Origin: Methylobacterium sp. Leaf99 | Lineage (GTDB): Bacteria > Pseudomonadota > Alphaproteobacteria > Rhizobiales > Beijerinckiaceae | DNA: 64,000 nucleotides | NCBI RefSeq assembly: GCF_001422375.1 | Contig: NZ_LMMU01000001.1 | Location: 1,548,178-1,612,177 of the forward strand | Direction of reading: 5' to 3' | Part shown: positions 26,932 to 35,358 of the stretch, piece by piece | How the letters are laid out: each line of letters begins with the position of its first letter | How positions within the stretch are numbered: position 1 is the first letter of the stretch | Notes under the pieces: model-generated | Told to the model about the DNA's origin: nothing | Databases searched by the model: none | Seen by the model: the letters and a program-made list of their open reading frames with translations, nothing else | Made by a program: the position numbers and the translations under genes

Positions 26932-27808
26932 GCCGCCCGACGGCGTTCCGGCGAGCGTGCTCACCCTGGTGCGCGGCCGGGCCGACCGCCTGCGCAACCT
27001 CATGGCGGGCCTCGCGCGCCAGACCGTGTGCCCGCGCGAGCTGGTGATCGCCTGGATGCAGCCGGAGCCCGCCCCGGACCTGCCCGATCCGGGCTGCCCG
27101 GTGCGCCACCTCCACGTGGCCGGCGAGCCGATGCCGCTCGCCGCCGCCCGCAACCGCGCCGCCGGAGCCGCCGCCGGCGACCTCCTGATCTTCCTCGACG
27201 TCGACTGCATCCCCTCCCCCACCCTCGTGGGCGCCTACACCCGTGCGGCGGCGGAGACGGACGGCCTGTTCCTCGGCGAGGTCCTGTACCTGCCGCCGAA
27301 CCTGTCCCCCGACGCGCCGCCCGACCCCGAGACCCTCGACCGGCTCGGGCAGGCGCATCCGGCGCGGCCCGCGGTGCCGGAGACGGGCCTGCGCTGCGAG
27401 CCCGATCCGGGCCAGCTCTGGGGCCTGTCCTTCGCCCTGCCGGCCCGGGCCTGGGGCGCCGTCGGCGGCATGGACGAGGCCTATGTCGGCTATGGCGGGG
27501 AGGAGACCGATCTGGCCGCCCGCCTTGCCGCCACCGGATTGCCGACCTACTGGGTCGGGCGGGCCCGCGCCTATCACCAGCACCACGCCGTGCACGTGCC
27601 GCCCCTGCAGCATTTCGAGGCGATCCTCGTCAACGCCGCGCGCTTCTTCGACACCCACGGGCGCTGGTGCATGACCTACTGGCTCGGCCAGTTCCGCGCC
27701 GCCGGCCTCATCGACTGGGACCCGGCCGCCCCCGCGATCCGCGTCCTGCGCCGGCCGAGCGCCGCCGAGATCGCCGCCGCGCACCGGCCCGACGCCCTGT
27801 TCTCCTGA
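26921..27808 (+). CDS. Family 2 glycosyltransferase
   Basis: A 295-residue GT-A enzyme. SVLTLVRGRADRLRNLMAGLARQT is the nucleotide-binding start, PLAAARNRAAG and LIFLDVDCIPS carry the DxD motif, and GYGGEETDLAARL is the catalytic-loop region. YHQHHAVHVPPLQHFEAILVNA near the C-terminus is shared with the gene at 29012, two genes on, of which it is a clear paralog. It starts inside the end of the upstream sucrose-phosphate-synthase-like gene, so the two are co-translated. Product unknown. Confidence 0.87.
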   Translation: MPAEPPDGVPASVLTLVRGRADRLRNLMAGLARQTVCPRELVIAWMQPEPAPDLPDPGCPVRHLHVAGEPMPLAAARNRAAGAAAGDLLIFLDVDCIPSPTLVGAYTRAAAETDGLFLGEVLYLPPNLSPDAPPDPETLDRLGQAHPARPAVPETGLRCEPDPGQLWGLSFALPARAWGAVGGMDEAYVGYGGEETDLAARLAATGLPTYWVGRARAYHQHHAVHVPPLQHFEAILVNAARFFDTHGRWCMTYWLGQFRAAGLIDWDPAAPAIRVLRRPSAAEIAAAHRPDALFS

Positions 27809-27828
27809 GAGTTGCGAAGACCACCGCC

Positions 27829-28965
27829 ATGAAGAAGCCCATCGCGTTCTTCGTCCATCACCAGGGACGGGGCCACGCCAACCGCACCATGGCGGTGGCG
27901 GCCGAATTCGCCCGCGACCGTCCCGTCTCCGTGCTCACCGCCGGGCCGCACCTGTTCGAGGGGTTTTGCCGCGACATCGAGATCGTGACCCTGCCCGACA
28001 TGATCGGCGCCGCCGTGCCGACCCCGCGCCTCTACGCCGAGCCGACGCCGCAGGTGATGCACTGCGTGCCGCTCGGTCTCACGGCCATGCGCCGGACCAT
28101 GCGGACGATCCTCGACCACCTCGACGCCCGCGACGTCGGCCTGTTCGTGGTCGACGTCTCGGCGGAGATCGCCCTGCTGGCGCGCATCGCCAGCGTGCCG
28201 GCGGTGCAGATCCGCATGCACGGCGATCGCTCGGACATCGGCCATGTCGGCGCCTACGAAGCCTGCGTCGGGATGCTCGCCCCCTTCGACGAACGGATGG
28301 AGCAGGACGATTATCCGGCGTCCCTGCGGGCCAAGACCTTCTACAGCGGCGGCCTGTGCACCAGCGTCGACGGGGTCCTGAGCCGCGCCGAGGCCCGCGA
28401 AAAACTCGGCCTCGACCCGGAGCGCGAGATCGTCGTCGCGGTCACCGGGGGCGGGGGCAGCGGCACCCCCTACGCGCCCCTCACCGTCGCCGCCCGCGCC
28501 GTGCCCGACGCCCTGTGGCTGACCCTCGGGCCGACCCACCGCGAGGGCCACGAGACCGATTTCGCCAACCTGCGCGAACTCGGCTGGGTCCCGTCCGTCA
28601 CCGACTACCTCGCCGCCGCCGACATCGTGGTGGCGTCGGCCGGCGACAACACGGTCCACGAGGTCGCGCGCGTGGGCGGGCGCCTCGTCGTCATGCCGGA
28701 ATGGCGCTACTTCGGCGAGCAGACCCGCAAGGCCGAGGCCCTGGTCCGCCTCGGCGCCGCCATCCAGGCCCCCGTCTGGCCCGGCGACCTCCAGGGCTGG
28801 CGCGACCTCGTGGCCCGGGCCCGCACCCTCGACGGCACCGCCCTGCGCGGCCTCTACGCGCCGGATGCCGCACGCCGCGCCGCCGGCTGGCTCGAGGGGC
28901 TGACCGACGAACTCTGGCACGGGGCGACGGAGCCCCCCGCGCCCCCGGTCGTTGCCGCCGGCTGA
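27829..28965 (+). CDS. MurG/GT28-like glycosyltransferase
   Basis: A 378-residue GT-B protein. FFVHHQGRGHANRTMAVAAEFA is the GHxxR N-terminal loop of MurG-type and related transferases. The C-terminal domain has VAVTGGGGSGTPYAPLTVAA and then the nucleotide-binding YLAAADIVVASAGDNTVHEVARVGGRLVVMPEWRYFGEQ, equivalent to the Gx3(N/T)xxE signature of GT28. It lies 20 nt after one GT2 gene and 46 nt before its paralog, so it is presumably part of the same pathway. Confidence 0.8.
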   Translation: MKKPIAFFVHHQGRGHANRTMAVAAEFARDRPVSVLTAGPHLFEGFCRDIEIVTLPDMIGAAVPTPRLYAEPTPQVMHCVPLGLTAMRRTMRTILDHLDARDVGLFVVDVSAEIALLARIASVPAVQIRMHGDRSDIGHVGAYEACVGMLAPFDERMEQDDYPASLRAKTFYSGGLCTSVDGVLSRAEAREKLGLDPEREIVVAVTGGGGSGTPYAPLTVAARAVPDALWLTLGPTHREGHETDFANLRELGWVPSVTDYLAAADIVVASAGDNTVHEVARVGGRLVVMPEWRYFGEQTRKAEALVRLGAAIQAPVWPGDLQGWRDLVARARTLDGTALRGLYAPDAARRAAGWLEGLTDELWHGATEPPAPPVVAAG

Positions 28966-29011
28966 CCCCTTCGTTTCCCGTGCTCAAGACTCCCCGGAGC
29001 CAGATCGTCCC

Positions 29012-29929
29012 ATGTCCACCGTTTCCGTCGTGACCCTCGCCAAGGGACGGCCCGCCCACCTGCGCAACGTGCTGCTGGGCCTGCAGCGCCAGACGCGAGC
29101 CCCCGCCGAGTTCGTCGTCGCGGTGATGCAGGACGCGCCCTACGACCTGCCCGAGGTCGGCTTCCCGGTCCGCCAGATCCTGGTGCCGGGCGCGGCCCTG
29201 CCCCTCGCGGCCGCGCGCAACCGCGGCGTGGCGGCGGCGACCGGGGACATGATCGTCTTCCTCGACGTCGACTGCATCCCGGCCCCCGACCTCGTGGCCG
29301 ACTACGCGCGCGGCCTCGCCGAACTCGACGGCCTGCTCATGGGCGAGGTGCTCCACCTGCCGGACGGGGCCACGGCGGGCGACTGGACGTGCGCGGATTT
29401 CGCAGGCGTCGCCGAGAAGCATTCCGACCGGCGCGGGCCCCCGGCTTCCGGCCTCGAACTCTGCAACGACTACCGCTGCTTCTGGTCGCTCAACTTCGCC
29501 ATCCGGCGCGCCACCTTCCTCGCCACCGGCGGGTTCGACGAGCGCTACACCGGCTACGGCGGCGAGGACACGGATTTCGGCAAGGTCCTCGACCAGGGCG
29601 GCGTGCCCATCGCCTGGATGAAGGGCGGCCTCGCCTATCACCAGTACCACCCGCACCACATGCCGCCGGTGCACCACCTCGACAGCGTCGTGCGCAACGC
29701 CGAACTGTTCGAGGCCAAGTGGGGCTACCGCACCATGGGCCACTGGCTCTACGCGTTCAAGGTGATGGGCCTCATCGACGACGCGCCCAACCGGCCGATC
29801 CGCATCCTGCGCCGCCCCGAGGCCGCCGACCTCGCGCTCACCGGCCAGCAGAGCCACCAGCCCTACGCCAATTCGGCGTCCGTCATCCGCTTCCTCGAAG
29901 CCCGGGCGGCCCCGGCGGCGACGGCGTGA
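29012..29929 (+). CDS. Family 2 glycosyltransferase (paralog of 26921-27808)
   Basis: A 305-residue GT-A enzyme with the same plan as the gene at 26921: VSVVTLAKGRPAHLRNVLLGLQRQT, PLAAARNRGVA, IVFLDVDCIPAP (DxD), GYGGEDTDFGKVL and YHQYHPHHMPPVHHLDSVVRNAE. The shared His-rich segment is not generic to GT2 enzymes and marks the pair as duplicates with related substrates. The start ATG 29012 fits the family. Its TGA overlaps the GTG of the next gene. Confidence 0.88.
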   Translation: MSTVSVVTLAKGRPAHLRNVLLGLQRQTRAPAEFVVAVMQDAPYDLPEVGFPVRQILVPGAALPLAAARNRGVAAATGDMIVFLDVDCIPAPDLVADYARGLAELDGLLMGEVLHLPDGATAGDWTCADFAGVAEKHSDRRGPPASGLELCNDYRCFWSLNFAIRRATFLATGGFDERYTGYGGEDTDFGKVLDQGGVPIAWMKGGLAYHQYHPHHMPPVHHLDSVVRNAELFEAKWGYRTMGHWLYAFKVMGLIDDAPNRPIRILRRPEAADLALTGQQSHQPYANSASVIRFLEARAAPAATA

Positions 29930-30984
29930 GGATCGCCCTCCTCGCCCATCTCCGCCACCCGGTGGCGGCGCCGTTCGCCGGCGGCATGGAGGCCCACAGC
30001 TGGTCCCTCGCCGAGGGGCTGATGGCGCGGGGGCACGACGTGGTGCTGTTCGCCGCCGGGGACAGCGACCCGCGCCTTGCCGTCGACCCGGTGATCCCGG
30101 TGCACCACGAGGCGAGCTTCCCCGGCCTCGAACACCGGGGCGATCCGGGGCTCGTCGCCCATGTGGATGCGGGCTACGCCGCCGCCTGCGACCGGATCGC
30201 GGCGGGTGGCTTCGACGTGCTGCACAACAACTCCCTGAGCCGCCTGCCCCTGGAGCGGCGGCGCACGGCCGCGATGCCCACCGTCACCTCCCTGCACGTG
30301 CCGCCCTACGACGCCCTGCGCTGGTTCGTGCAGGAGAGCCGCGCCCCCACCCACCGCATCACCGTGACGTCGCGGGCGCAGGCCAAGGTCTGGTGGCCGG
30401 AGGCGGTGCCGCCCGACGTGTCCGTGCTCCACAACGGCGTCGATCCCGCGGCCTGGCCCTACCGGGACACCGGGGACGGCAGCGCCGTGTGGTCCGGGCG
30501 CATGGCGCCGATCAAGGGCGCGCACCGCGCCATCGCGGCCGCGCGGGCGGCGGGGCTGCCCCTGACCCTGTACGGCCCCATCGAGGACCCGGAGTACTGG
30601 GACACCCGCATCGCGCCGGCGCTGGGCGGGGCGATCCGCTACGGCGGCCACCTCTCCGGCGACGCCCTGGCGCGCGCGATCGGGCGCGCCTCGGTCTTCC
30701 TGTTCACCCCGTGCTGGGACGAGCCCTTCGGGCTGGTCGCCATCGAGGCCATGGCCTGCGGCGTGCCGGTGGCGGGCCTCGCCATGGGGGCGGCCGAGGA
30801 AGTCGTCGGCGAGGCCGGGTGCCTCGCGCCCCTCGGGGACGAACCCGCCCTGGCGCGGGCCATCGGCGCGGCGCTCGCCATCCCGCGCGCCGTGCCCCAT
30901 GCGCGGGTCCTGCGGCTGTTCACCCGCGACCTCTGGCTCGACCGCTGCGAGGCGCTTTACACCCAGGCGCGCGCGGCGTCCTGA
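29926..30984 (+). CDS. Family 4 (group 1) glycosyltransferase
   Basis: A 352-residue GT-B enzyme. RIALLAHLRHPVAAPFAGGMEAHSW is the N-terminal domain with the GGME nucleotide loop. VWSGRMAPIKGAHRAIAAARAAG and DEPFGLVAIEAMACGVPVAGL (E-x7-E) form the donor half. It is most like the gene at 23776 in the divergent unit. The GTG at 29926 overlaps the upstream stop by 4 nt. It is the last gene of the operon and is convergent with the acyltransferase gene. Confidence 0.88.
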   Translation: MRIALLAHLRHPVAAPFAGGMEAHSWSLAEGLMARGHDVVLFAAGDSDPRLAVDPVIPVHHEASFPGLEHRGDPGLVAHVDAGYAAACDRIAAGGFDVLHNNSLSRLPLERRRTAAMPTVTSLHVPPYDALRWFVQESRAPTHRITVTSRAQAKVWWPEAVPPDVSVLHNGVDPAAWPYRDTGDGSAVWSGRMAPIKGAHRAIAAARAAGLPLTLYGPIEDPEYWDTRIAPALGGAIRYGGHLSGDALARAIGRASVFLFTPCWDEPFGLVAIEAMACGVPVAGLAMGAAEEVVGEAGCLAPLGDEPALARAIGAALAIPRAVPHARVLRLFTRDLWLDRCEALYTQARAAS

Positions 30985-31007
30985 CGGGGGACGCCGCAGA
31001 ACGCCCC

Positions 31008-34000
31008 CTACGCCGCCGCCGTCGCGTCGCTGCCGGCCCGCTCGCGGGCCATCTTGGTGACGCTGACCCCGTCGACCTTGCCGGTGCCGAGCATCGGCAC
31101 CTTGGCCACCACCACCTCGGCGGGAATCGCGAGTTCCGTGGCGCCCCGGCCCTTGGCGAAGGCGAGGTAGGCGGCCCGCGTCGCGTCCGCCCGCTCGGTG
31201 AACAGGATCAGGCGCTCGCCCTTGCGGGCGTCGGGCACCGCCGCCACCGCGCTCGGGGCGTCGGGCCAGAGTTCGGCGGCGAGGGACTCGACGGCGGCCA
31301 GCGACACCATCTCGCCGGCGATCTTGGCGAAGCGCTTGGCCCGGCCCTTGATGGTGACGAAGCCCAGGGCGTCGATGGCGACGATGTCGCCGGTGTCGTG
31401 CCAGCCGTCCACGGGGGCTTCCAGCACGCCGGGCTTCTCCGCCCGCAGGTAGCCGAGCATGACGTTCGGCCCCTTCACCGACAGGCGTCCGCCCCCGTCG
31501 ATGCCGGGAACCGGCTCCAGGCGATGCTGGATGCCCGGCAGCAGGCGGCCGACGGAGCCGAACAGGTTGAACATCGGCGTGTTGAGCGCCACCACCGGCC
31601 CGCATTCGGTGACGCCGTAGCCCTCCAGGATGCGCAGGCCGAATTTTTCGGAATAGGTCTTGCGGGTGGTCTGCTTCACCGGCTCGGCGCCGGACACGAT
31701 GTAGCGCAGGCTCCGCAGGTCGTAGGAATGGGCCATCTTGGCGTAGCCCGCCAGGAAGGTGTCGGTGCCGAACAGGACCGTGGAATTCGAGCCGTACACG
31801 AGCTCCGGCACGATCCGGTAATGCAGGGGCGACGGGTAGAGGTAGACCGGGACCCCGGAGACCAGGGGCAGGATCAGCCCCGCCGTCAGGCCGAAGGCGT
31901 GGAACACCGGCAGCACGTTGAACACCTTGTCGGTGGGCCCGAAATCGATGCGGGCGGCGACCTGGGCGGTGTTGGCGAGCATGCAGCGATGGGCCAGGAC
32001 CACGCCCTTCGGGGTGCCCTCGCTCCCCGAGGTGAACAGGATCGCGGCCGGATGATCGCCGCGTCGCGCGACCAGGGGTTTGCGCGGCGCGAAAAAGCCC
32101 CGGATCTTGTCGGCCGTGGTCACGGTGGCGCGGACATCCTCCAGGTAGACGAGCGTGACGGTGCCCTGGATCGCCTCGACGAGGGGCCCGAGGCGGCCCT
32201 TCTCGATGAAGGCGCGGGAGGTCAGGATCGTGTCGACCTGCGCCGCCCGGCACGCAGAGAGCACGTTGGCGGGGCCGGCGGAGAAGTTGATCATCGCCGG
32301 CACCCGGCCGGCGCTGGCGAGGGCGAAGAACGTCACCGCCGCGCCGTTGGCGTTGGGCAGCATCAGGCCGATGGGCTTGCCTTCCCCCGCGAGCGGCATG
32401 AGCTTGCGGCCGAGGATGTTGGCGCCCATGACGAGGCGGGCATAGCTGAGCTTGCCCGTGACCGGGTCCTCGAGGGCGTTGCGGCGCCAGCCGTGGTCGG
32501 TGCCGGCCTGGATCAGGGCGCTCATGACGCTGCGGTCGATGTCGGCGGTCTCGAACACGAGGTCCGACATGACGTCGTAGAGGGCGGCGCCGGCCGCGCG
32601 GCGGCGGTGCTTGCCCTTCAGGGCCGGGTCGATGACGAGCTTGACCGGGGGCAGGATGGTCACGGTGACCTTCGGCCACCAGCGCCGGCGCACCTGGGCG
32701 CGGGAGAGCCGCGAGAACGCGGTCTTCTCGAGGCCGTCGATCTTCACCGGCACCACCCAGGCGTCGGACTTGTCGGCGATGAGGCCGGCGCCGTCATAGA
32801 CCTTCATCAGGCTTCCCGTCACCGTGAGCCGGCCCTCGGGGAAGATGATCAGGGTCTCGCCGTCGCGCACGGCCTTGATCAGGGTGCGGGTGGCGAGCGG
32901 CCGGGTCGGGTCCAGGGGCATCGCCTTGGTCATGGCGAGGAACGGCTTCACCCACCAGCGCTGGGCGATGCCGTGGTCGACGGCGAAGACCGGCTCGCGG
33001 TCGAGGAGCGAGAGGGCCAGCGGCGCGTCGAGGAACGAGACGTGGTTCAACGCGATGATGGCGTTGGGGCCGGCCTTGTCGACGTTGTCGAGGCCGCGCA
33101 CCTCCAGGCGGTAGAACGCCCGGAACACGATGGAGAGGAAGTCGCGGAACGGGCTCGTGGGCAGCACCGCGAGGATGACCGCGCCGGCGACGAGGTTGAG
33201 GACGCCGATGAGGGTGAGCAGGGCCGCCATGGACCAGCCGGCCGCCTGCAGGGCGGCGAGGCCCAGGGCCCCGGCCACCATGAAGGCGGCGGTGAGGACG
33301 TTGACGGCGCCGATGACCCGGGCGCGCCGGTCCTTGTCGGTCCAGGCCTGCACGGCGGCAAACGACGGCACGATGTAGAGGCCGCCCGCCACGGCCAGCC
33401 CGGCGAAGGCCGCCGTGATGCGCAGGCCCGTGCCCGTAGCGAGGAAGTCGCGGGCGCCGAGGACGTCCCCCGAGACCGGGGGCAGATGCGCCACGGTCCA
33501 GGCGAGATCGAGGGCGAACACGCCCATGAGCAGGGCGCCGATGGGGGTCGGCAGGAGCACGATGCGCCCGCTCGCCAGCCACGAGGCGAGGCCGGAGCCC
33601 ACCGCGATGCCCACGGAGAACACGGCGAGCAGCAGGGTCACCACGGTCTCGGAGCCGTGGAGGCTCGTGCGCACCAGGACCGGCAGCAGGGCCAGGATCA
33701 CGGCACCGACGAGCCAGAACCAGCTGACGATGACGGCGCCGCGCCACATCCGCGTGTCGCGCCAGATCTCGCGGATCAGGCTTGCCGTGGAGCGCAGGAC
33801 GTTGGGGTCGACCCGGAGGGTCGGGGCGGCCTCGCCCGTGGCCGGGATCATCCGGGCCGAGAGCCAGCACAGGACCGCGAACACCATGATGAGGGCGCTG
33901 AAGGCGAAGGCGTCGCCGCCCATGGCGGTGGCGAGTCCGGCCACGATGGTGCCGAGCAGGATGGCGAGGAAGGTCGCGGCCTCGACCAGGGCGTTGCCGG

Positions 34001-34421
34001 CGGTCAGCTCTTCCCGCTTCAGGTGGTCCGGCAGGATGCCGTACTTGATCGGGCCGAACAGGGCCGCGATGGTGCCGAACAGGCCGAGCGCAACGAACAG
34101 CACCGGCACGGAATGCAGCCAGAACCCCAGCGCGGCGGCGGCGGCCCCGAAGATCTCGGCGAATTTCAGCCGTTTGGCGATGAGCGCCTTGTCGTAGCGG
34201 TCGGCCATCTCGCCGCCGAGGCCCGACAGGATGAAGAACGGCCCGATGAACACCGCGCCCGCCAGGGTGACGAGCATGCCCGAGCCCTCACCCTCGCCGC
34301 CGACCTTGAACAGGATCAGGAATACGAGGGCGTTCTTCAGGAAATTGTCGTTGAAGGCCGAGAAGAACTGGCACCAGAACAGGGGCGCGAACCGGCGCGT
34401 GGTCATCAACGTACGAAACAT
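31008..34421 (-). CDS. aas: MFS / acyltransferase / acyl-ACP synthetase fusion (Aas-like)
   Basis: A 1137-residue three-domain protein. Residues 1 to about 400 are an MFS-type transporter (FFSAFNDNFLKNALVFLILF). A PlsC acyltransferase follows near residue 455 (NHVSFLDAPLA, the NHX4D motif, then FPEGRLT). The last 500 residues are an AMP-forming ligase (ILFTSGSEGTPKGVVLAHR, GYGVTECGPVVALN, DGWHDTGDI). This matches LplT-Aas fusions that flip lysophospholipid inward and re-acylate it. The start ATG 34421 is 7 nt after AAGGAG. A TTGAACG palindrome lies about 95 bp upstream, next to a divergent TetR gene, so TetR repression is likely. Confidence 0.92.
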   Translation of the reverse strand: MFRTLMTTRRFAPLFWCQFFSAFNDNFLKNALVFLILFKVGGEGEGSGMLVTLAGAVFIGPFFILSGLGGEMADRYDKALIAKRLKFAEIFGAAAAALGFWLHSVPVLFVALGLFGTIAALFGPIKYGILPDHLKREELTAGNALVEAATFLAILLGTIVAGLATAMGGDAFAFSALIMVFAVLCWLSARMIPATGEAAPTLRVDPNVLRSTASLIREIWRDTRMWRGAVIVSWFWLVGAVILALLPVLVRTSLHGSETVVTLLLAVFSVGIAVGSGLASWLASGRIVLLPTPIGALLMGVFALDLAWTVAHLPPVSGDVLGARDFLATGTGLRITAAFAGLAVAGGLYIVPSFAAVQAWTDKDRRARVIGAVNVLTAAFMVAGALGLAALQAAGWSMAALLTLIGVLNLVAGAVILAVLPTSPFRDFLSIVFRAFYRLEVRGLDNVDKAGPNAIIALNHVSFLDAPLALSLLDREPVFAVDHGIAQRWWVKPFLAMTKAMPLDPTRPLATRTLIKAVRDGETLIIFPEGRLTVTGSLMKVYDGAGLIADKSDAWVVPVKIDGLEKTAFSRLSRAQVRRRWWPKVTVTILPPVKLVIDPALKGKHRRRAAGAALYDVMSDLVFETADIDRSVMSALIQAGTDHGWRRNALEDPVTGKLSYARLVMGANILGRKLMPLAGEGKPIGLMLPNANGAAVTFFALASAGRVPAMINFSAGPANVLSACRAAQVDTILTSRAFIEKGRLGPLVEAIQGTVTLVYLEDVRATVTTADKIRGFFAPRKPLVARRGDHPAAILFTSGSEGTPKGVVLAHRCMLANTAQVAARIDFGPTDKVFNVLPVFHAFGLTAGLILPLVSGVPVYLYPSPLHYRIVPELVYGSNSTVLFGTDTFLAGYAKMAHSYDLRSLRYIVSGAEPVKQTTRKTYSEKFGLRILEGYGVTECGPVVALNTPMFNLFGSVGRLLPGIQHRLEPVPGIDGGGRLSVKGPNVMLGYLRAEKPGVLEAPVDGWHDTGDIVAIDALGFVTIKGRAKRFAKIAGEMVSLAAVESLAAELWPDAPSAVAAVPDARKGERLILFTERADATRAAYLAFAKGRGATELAIPAEVVVAKVPMLGTGKVDGVSVTKMARERAGSDATAAA

Positions 34422-34516
34422 CACGGGTCTCCTTGGCGGCACCATGACTGCCCGGCGAGGGACGAAGCGTCAAACACCTTCGTGAACAGGCCGGTGGACG
34501 CGTCGCGTCGCTGCTA

Positions 34517-34531
34517 TTGAACGTCGTTCAA
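34517..34531. promoter_or_regulatory. Palindromic operator between aas and the TetR gene
   Basis: TTGAACG-T-CGTTCAA is a perfect inverted repeat typical of TetR-family operators. The TTGAAC half overlaps a plausible -35 for the minus-strand aas transcript. A second small palindrome, ACTATAGT, lies just before the TetR gene at about 34684. The rest of the 34422-34745 gap shows no gene. Confidence 0.75.
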
Positions 34532-34745
34532 ATACCGGCGGCGCGCAACCGGTCCTGCGGCCGATCCGGGGGCCGCCGTGCGGACGCGCACGGGACAACC
34601 CGGACCCGGCGCGGCTATCCCCGACGGGCGATGCTGACAAAACCGCCCGATCTTCGCCGGGGTCGCTCCCATCACGGATGCGTGATACTATAGTGTAACA
34701 TTGCTGAGGTCGCGAATCCCGCGTGACCGGAGGGAGCACGGAGCC

Positions 34746-35351
34746 TTGACCAAGACGGCACGGCGCGGAACGGGACCGCGCGGCGACCACAACCGCGAGG
34801 AATTCCAGGCCCTCGTCGCCAAGGCGGCCGAAGGTCTGGTGCGCCAGGAGGGGCTGCGCGGCCTCGGCATGCGCCGCCTCGCGGCGGCCATCGGCTACGC
34901 GCCGAACTCGATCTACAACGCCGTGGGCGACCTCGACACGGTGGTGCTGCGGGTCAACGCCCGCACCCTGGAGCGCCTGCACGACGCCCTGGTGGCGGCG
35001 ATCTCGGACGCGGCGACGCCGCGCGACAACGCCGTGTCCGTCGCGGATGCCTACCTCGCCTTCGTGCAGGCGGACCCGCAGGTGTGGAGCCTCGTGTTCG
35101 AGCACACCCTGGCGCCGGATTCGGCGTTTCCCGAGTGGTACGGGCAGGCGCTCACCCGCACCACCGACCTCGTCGACCGGGTGCTCCAGCCGATGATCCC
35201 GGACGCCGACGAGCGCCGGCAGGCGGTGGCGACCCTGTGGGCCGGCCTGCACGGCCTCGCCTCCCTCTCGACTTCGCGCAAGCTCGCGGTGCTGACCCCG
35301 GAGCCGCCCCGCGACCTCGCCCGCCTCCTCGTGCGCCGCTTCCTGGGCTGA
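34746..35351 (+). CDS. TetR-family transcriptional regulator
   Basis: A 201-residue regulator. The N-terminal HTH is legible as LRGLGMRRLAAAIGYAPNSIYNAVGDLDTVVLRVN, followed by a C-terminal ligand domain with VQADPQVWSLVFEHTL and a WAGLHGLASLS segment typical of WHG-type TetR C-domains. The start is TTG 34746, preceded by GGAGGGAG; an in-frame ATG at 34701 overlaps the likely promoter. It is divergent from aas and probably controls it through the palindrome at 34517, sensing a fatty-acid-related ligand; the ligand is a guess from context. Confidence 0.82.
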   Translation: MTKTARRGTGPRGDHNREEFQALVAKAAEGLVRQEGLRGLGMRRLAAAIGYAPNSIYNAVGDLDTVVLRVNARTLERLHDALVAAISDAATPRDNAVSVADAYLAFVQADPQVWSLVFEHTLAPDSAFPEWYGQALTRTTDLVDRVLQPMIPDADERRQAVATLWAGLHGLASLSTSRKLAVLTPEPPRDLARLLVRRFLG

Positions 35352-35358
35352 GGCGGCC

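Noticed and set aside
23776..27222. Very long open frames opposite known genes (also around 10318-12705, 29863-32679 and 30393-34520)
   Set aside because: They are antisense to genes with clear motifs, have Arg/Gly/Ala/Pro-rich low-complexity translations, and arise because stop codons are rare in such GC-rich DNA.
31008..34421. Reading the acyltransferase gene as two or three separate genes
   Set aside because: The frame is continuous without internal stop or frameshift, and MFS-PlsC-AMP-ligase fusions of this length are a known architecture.
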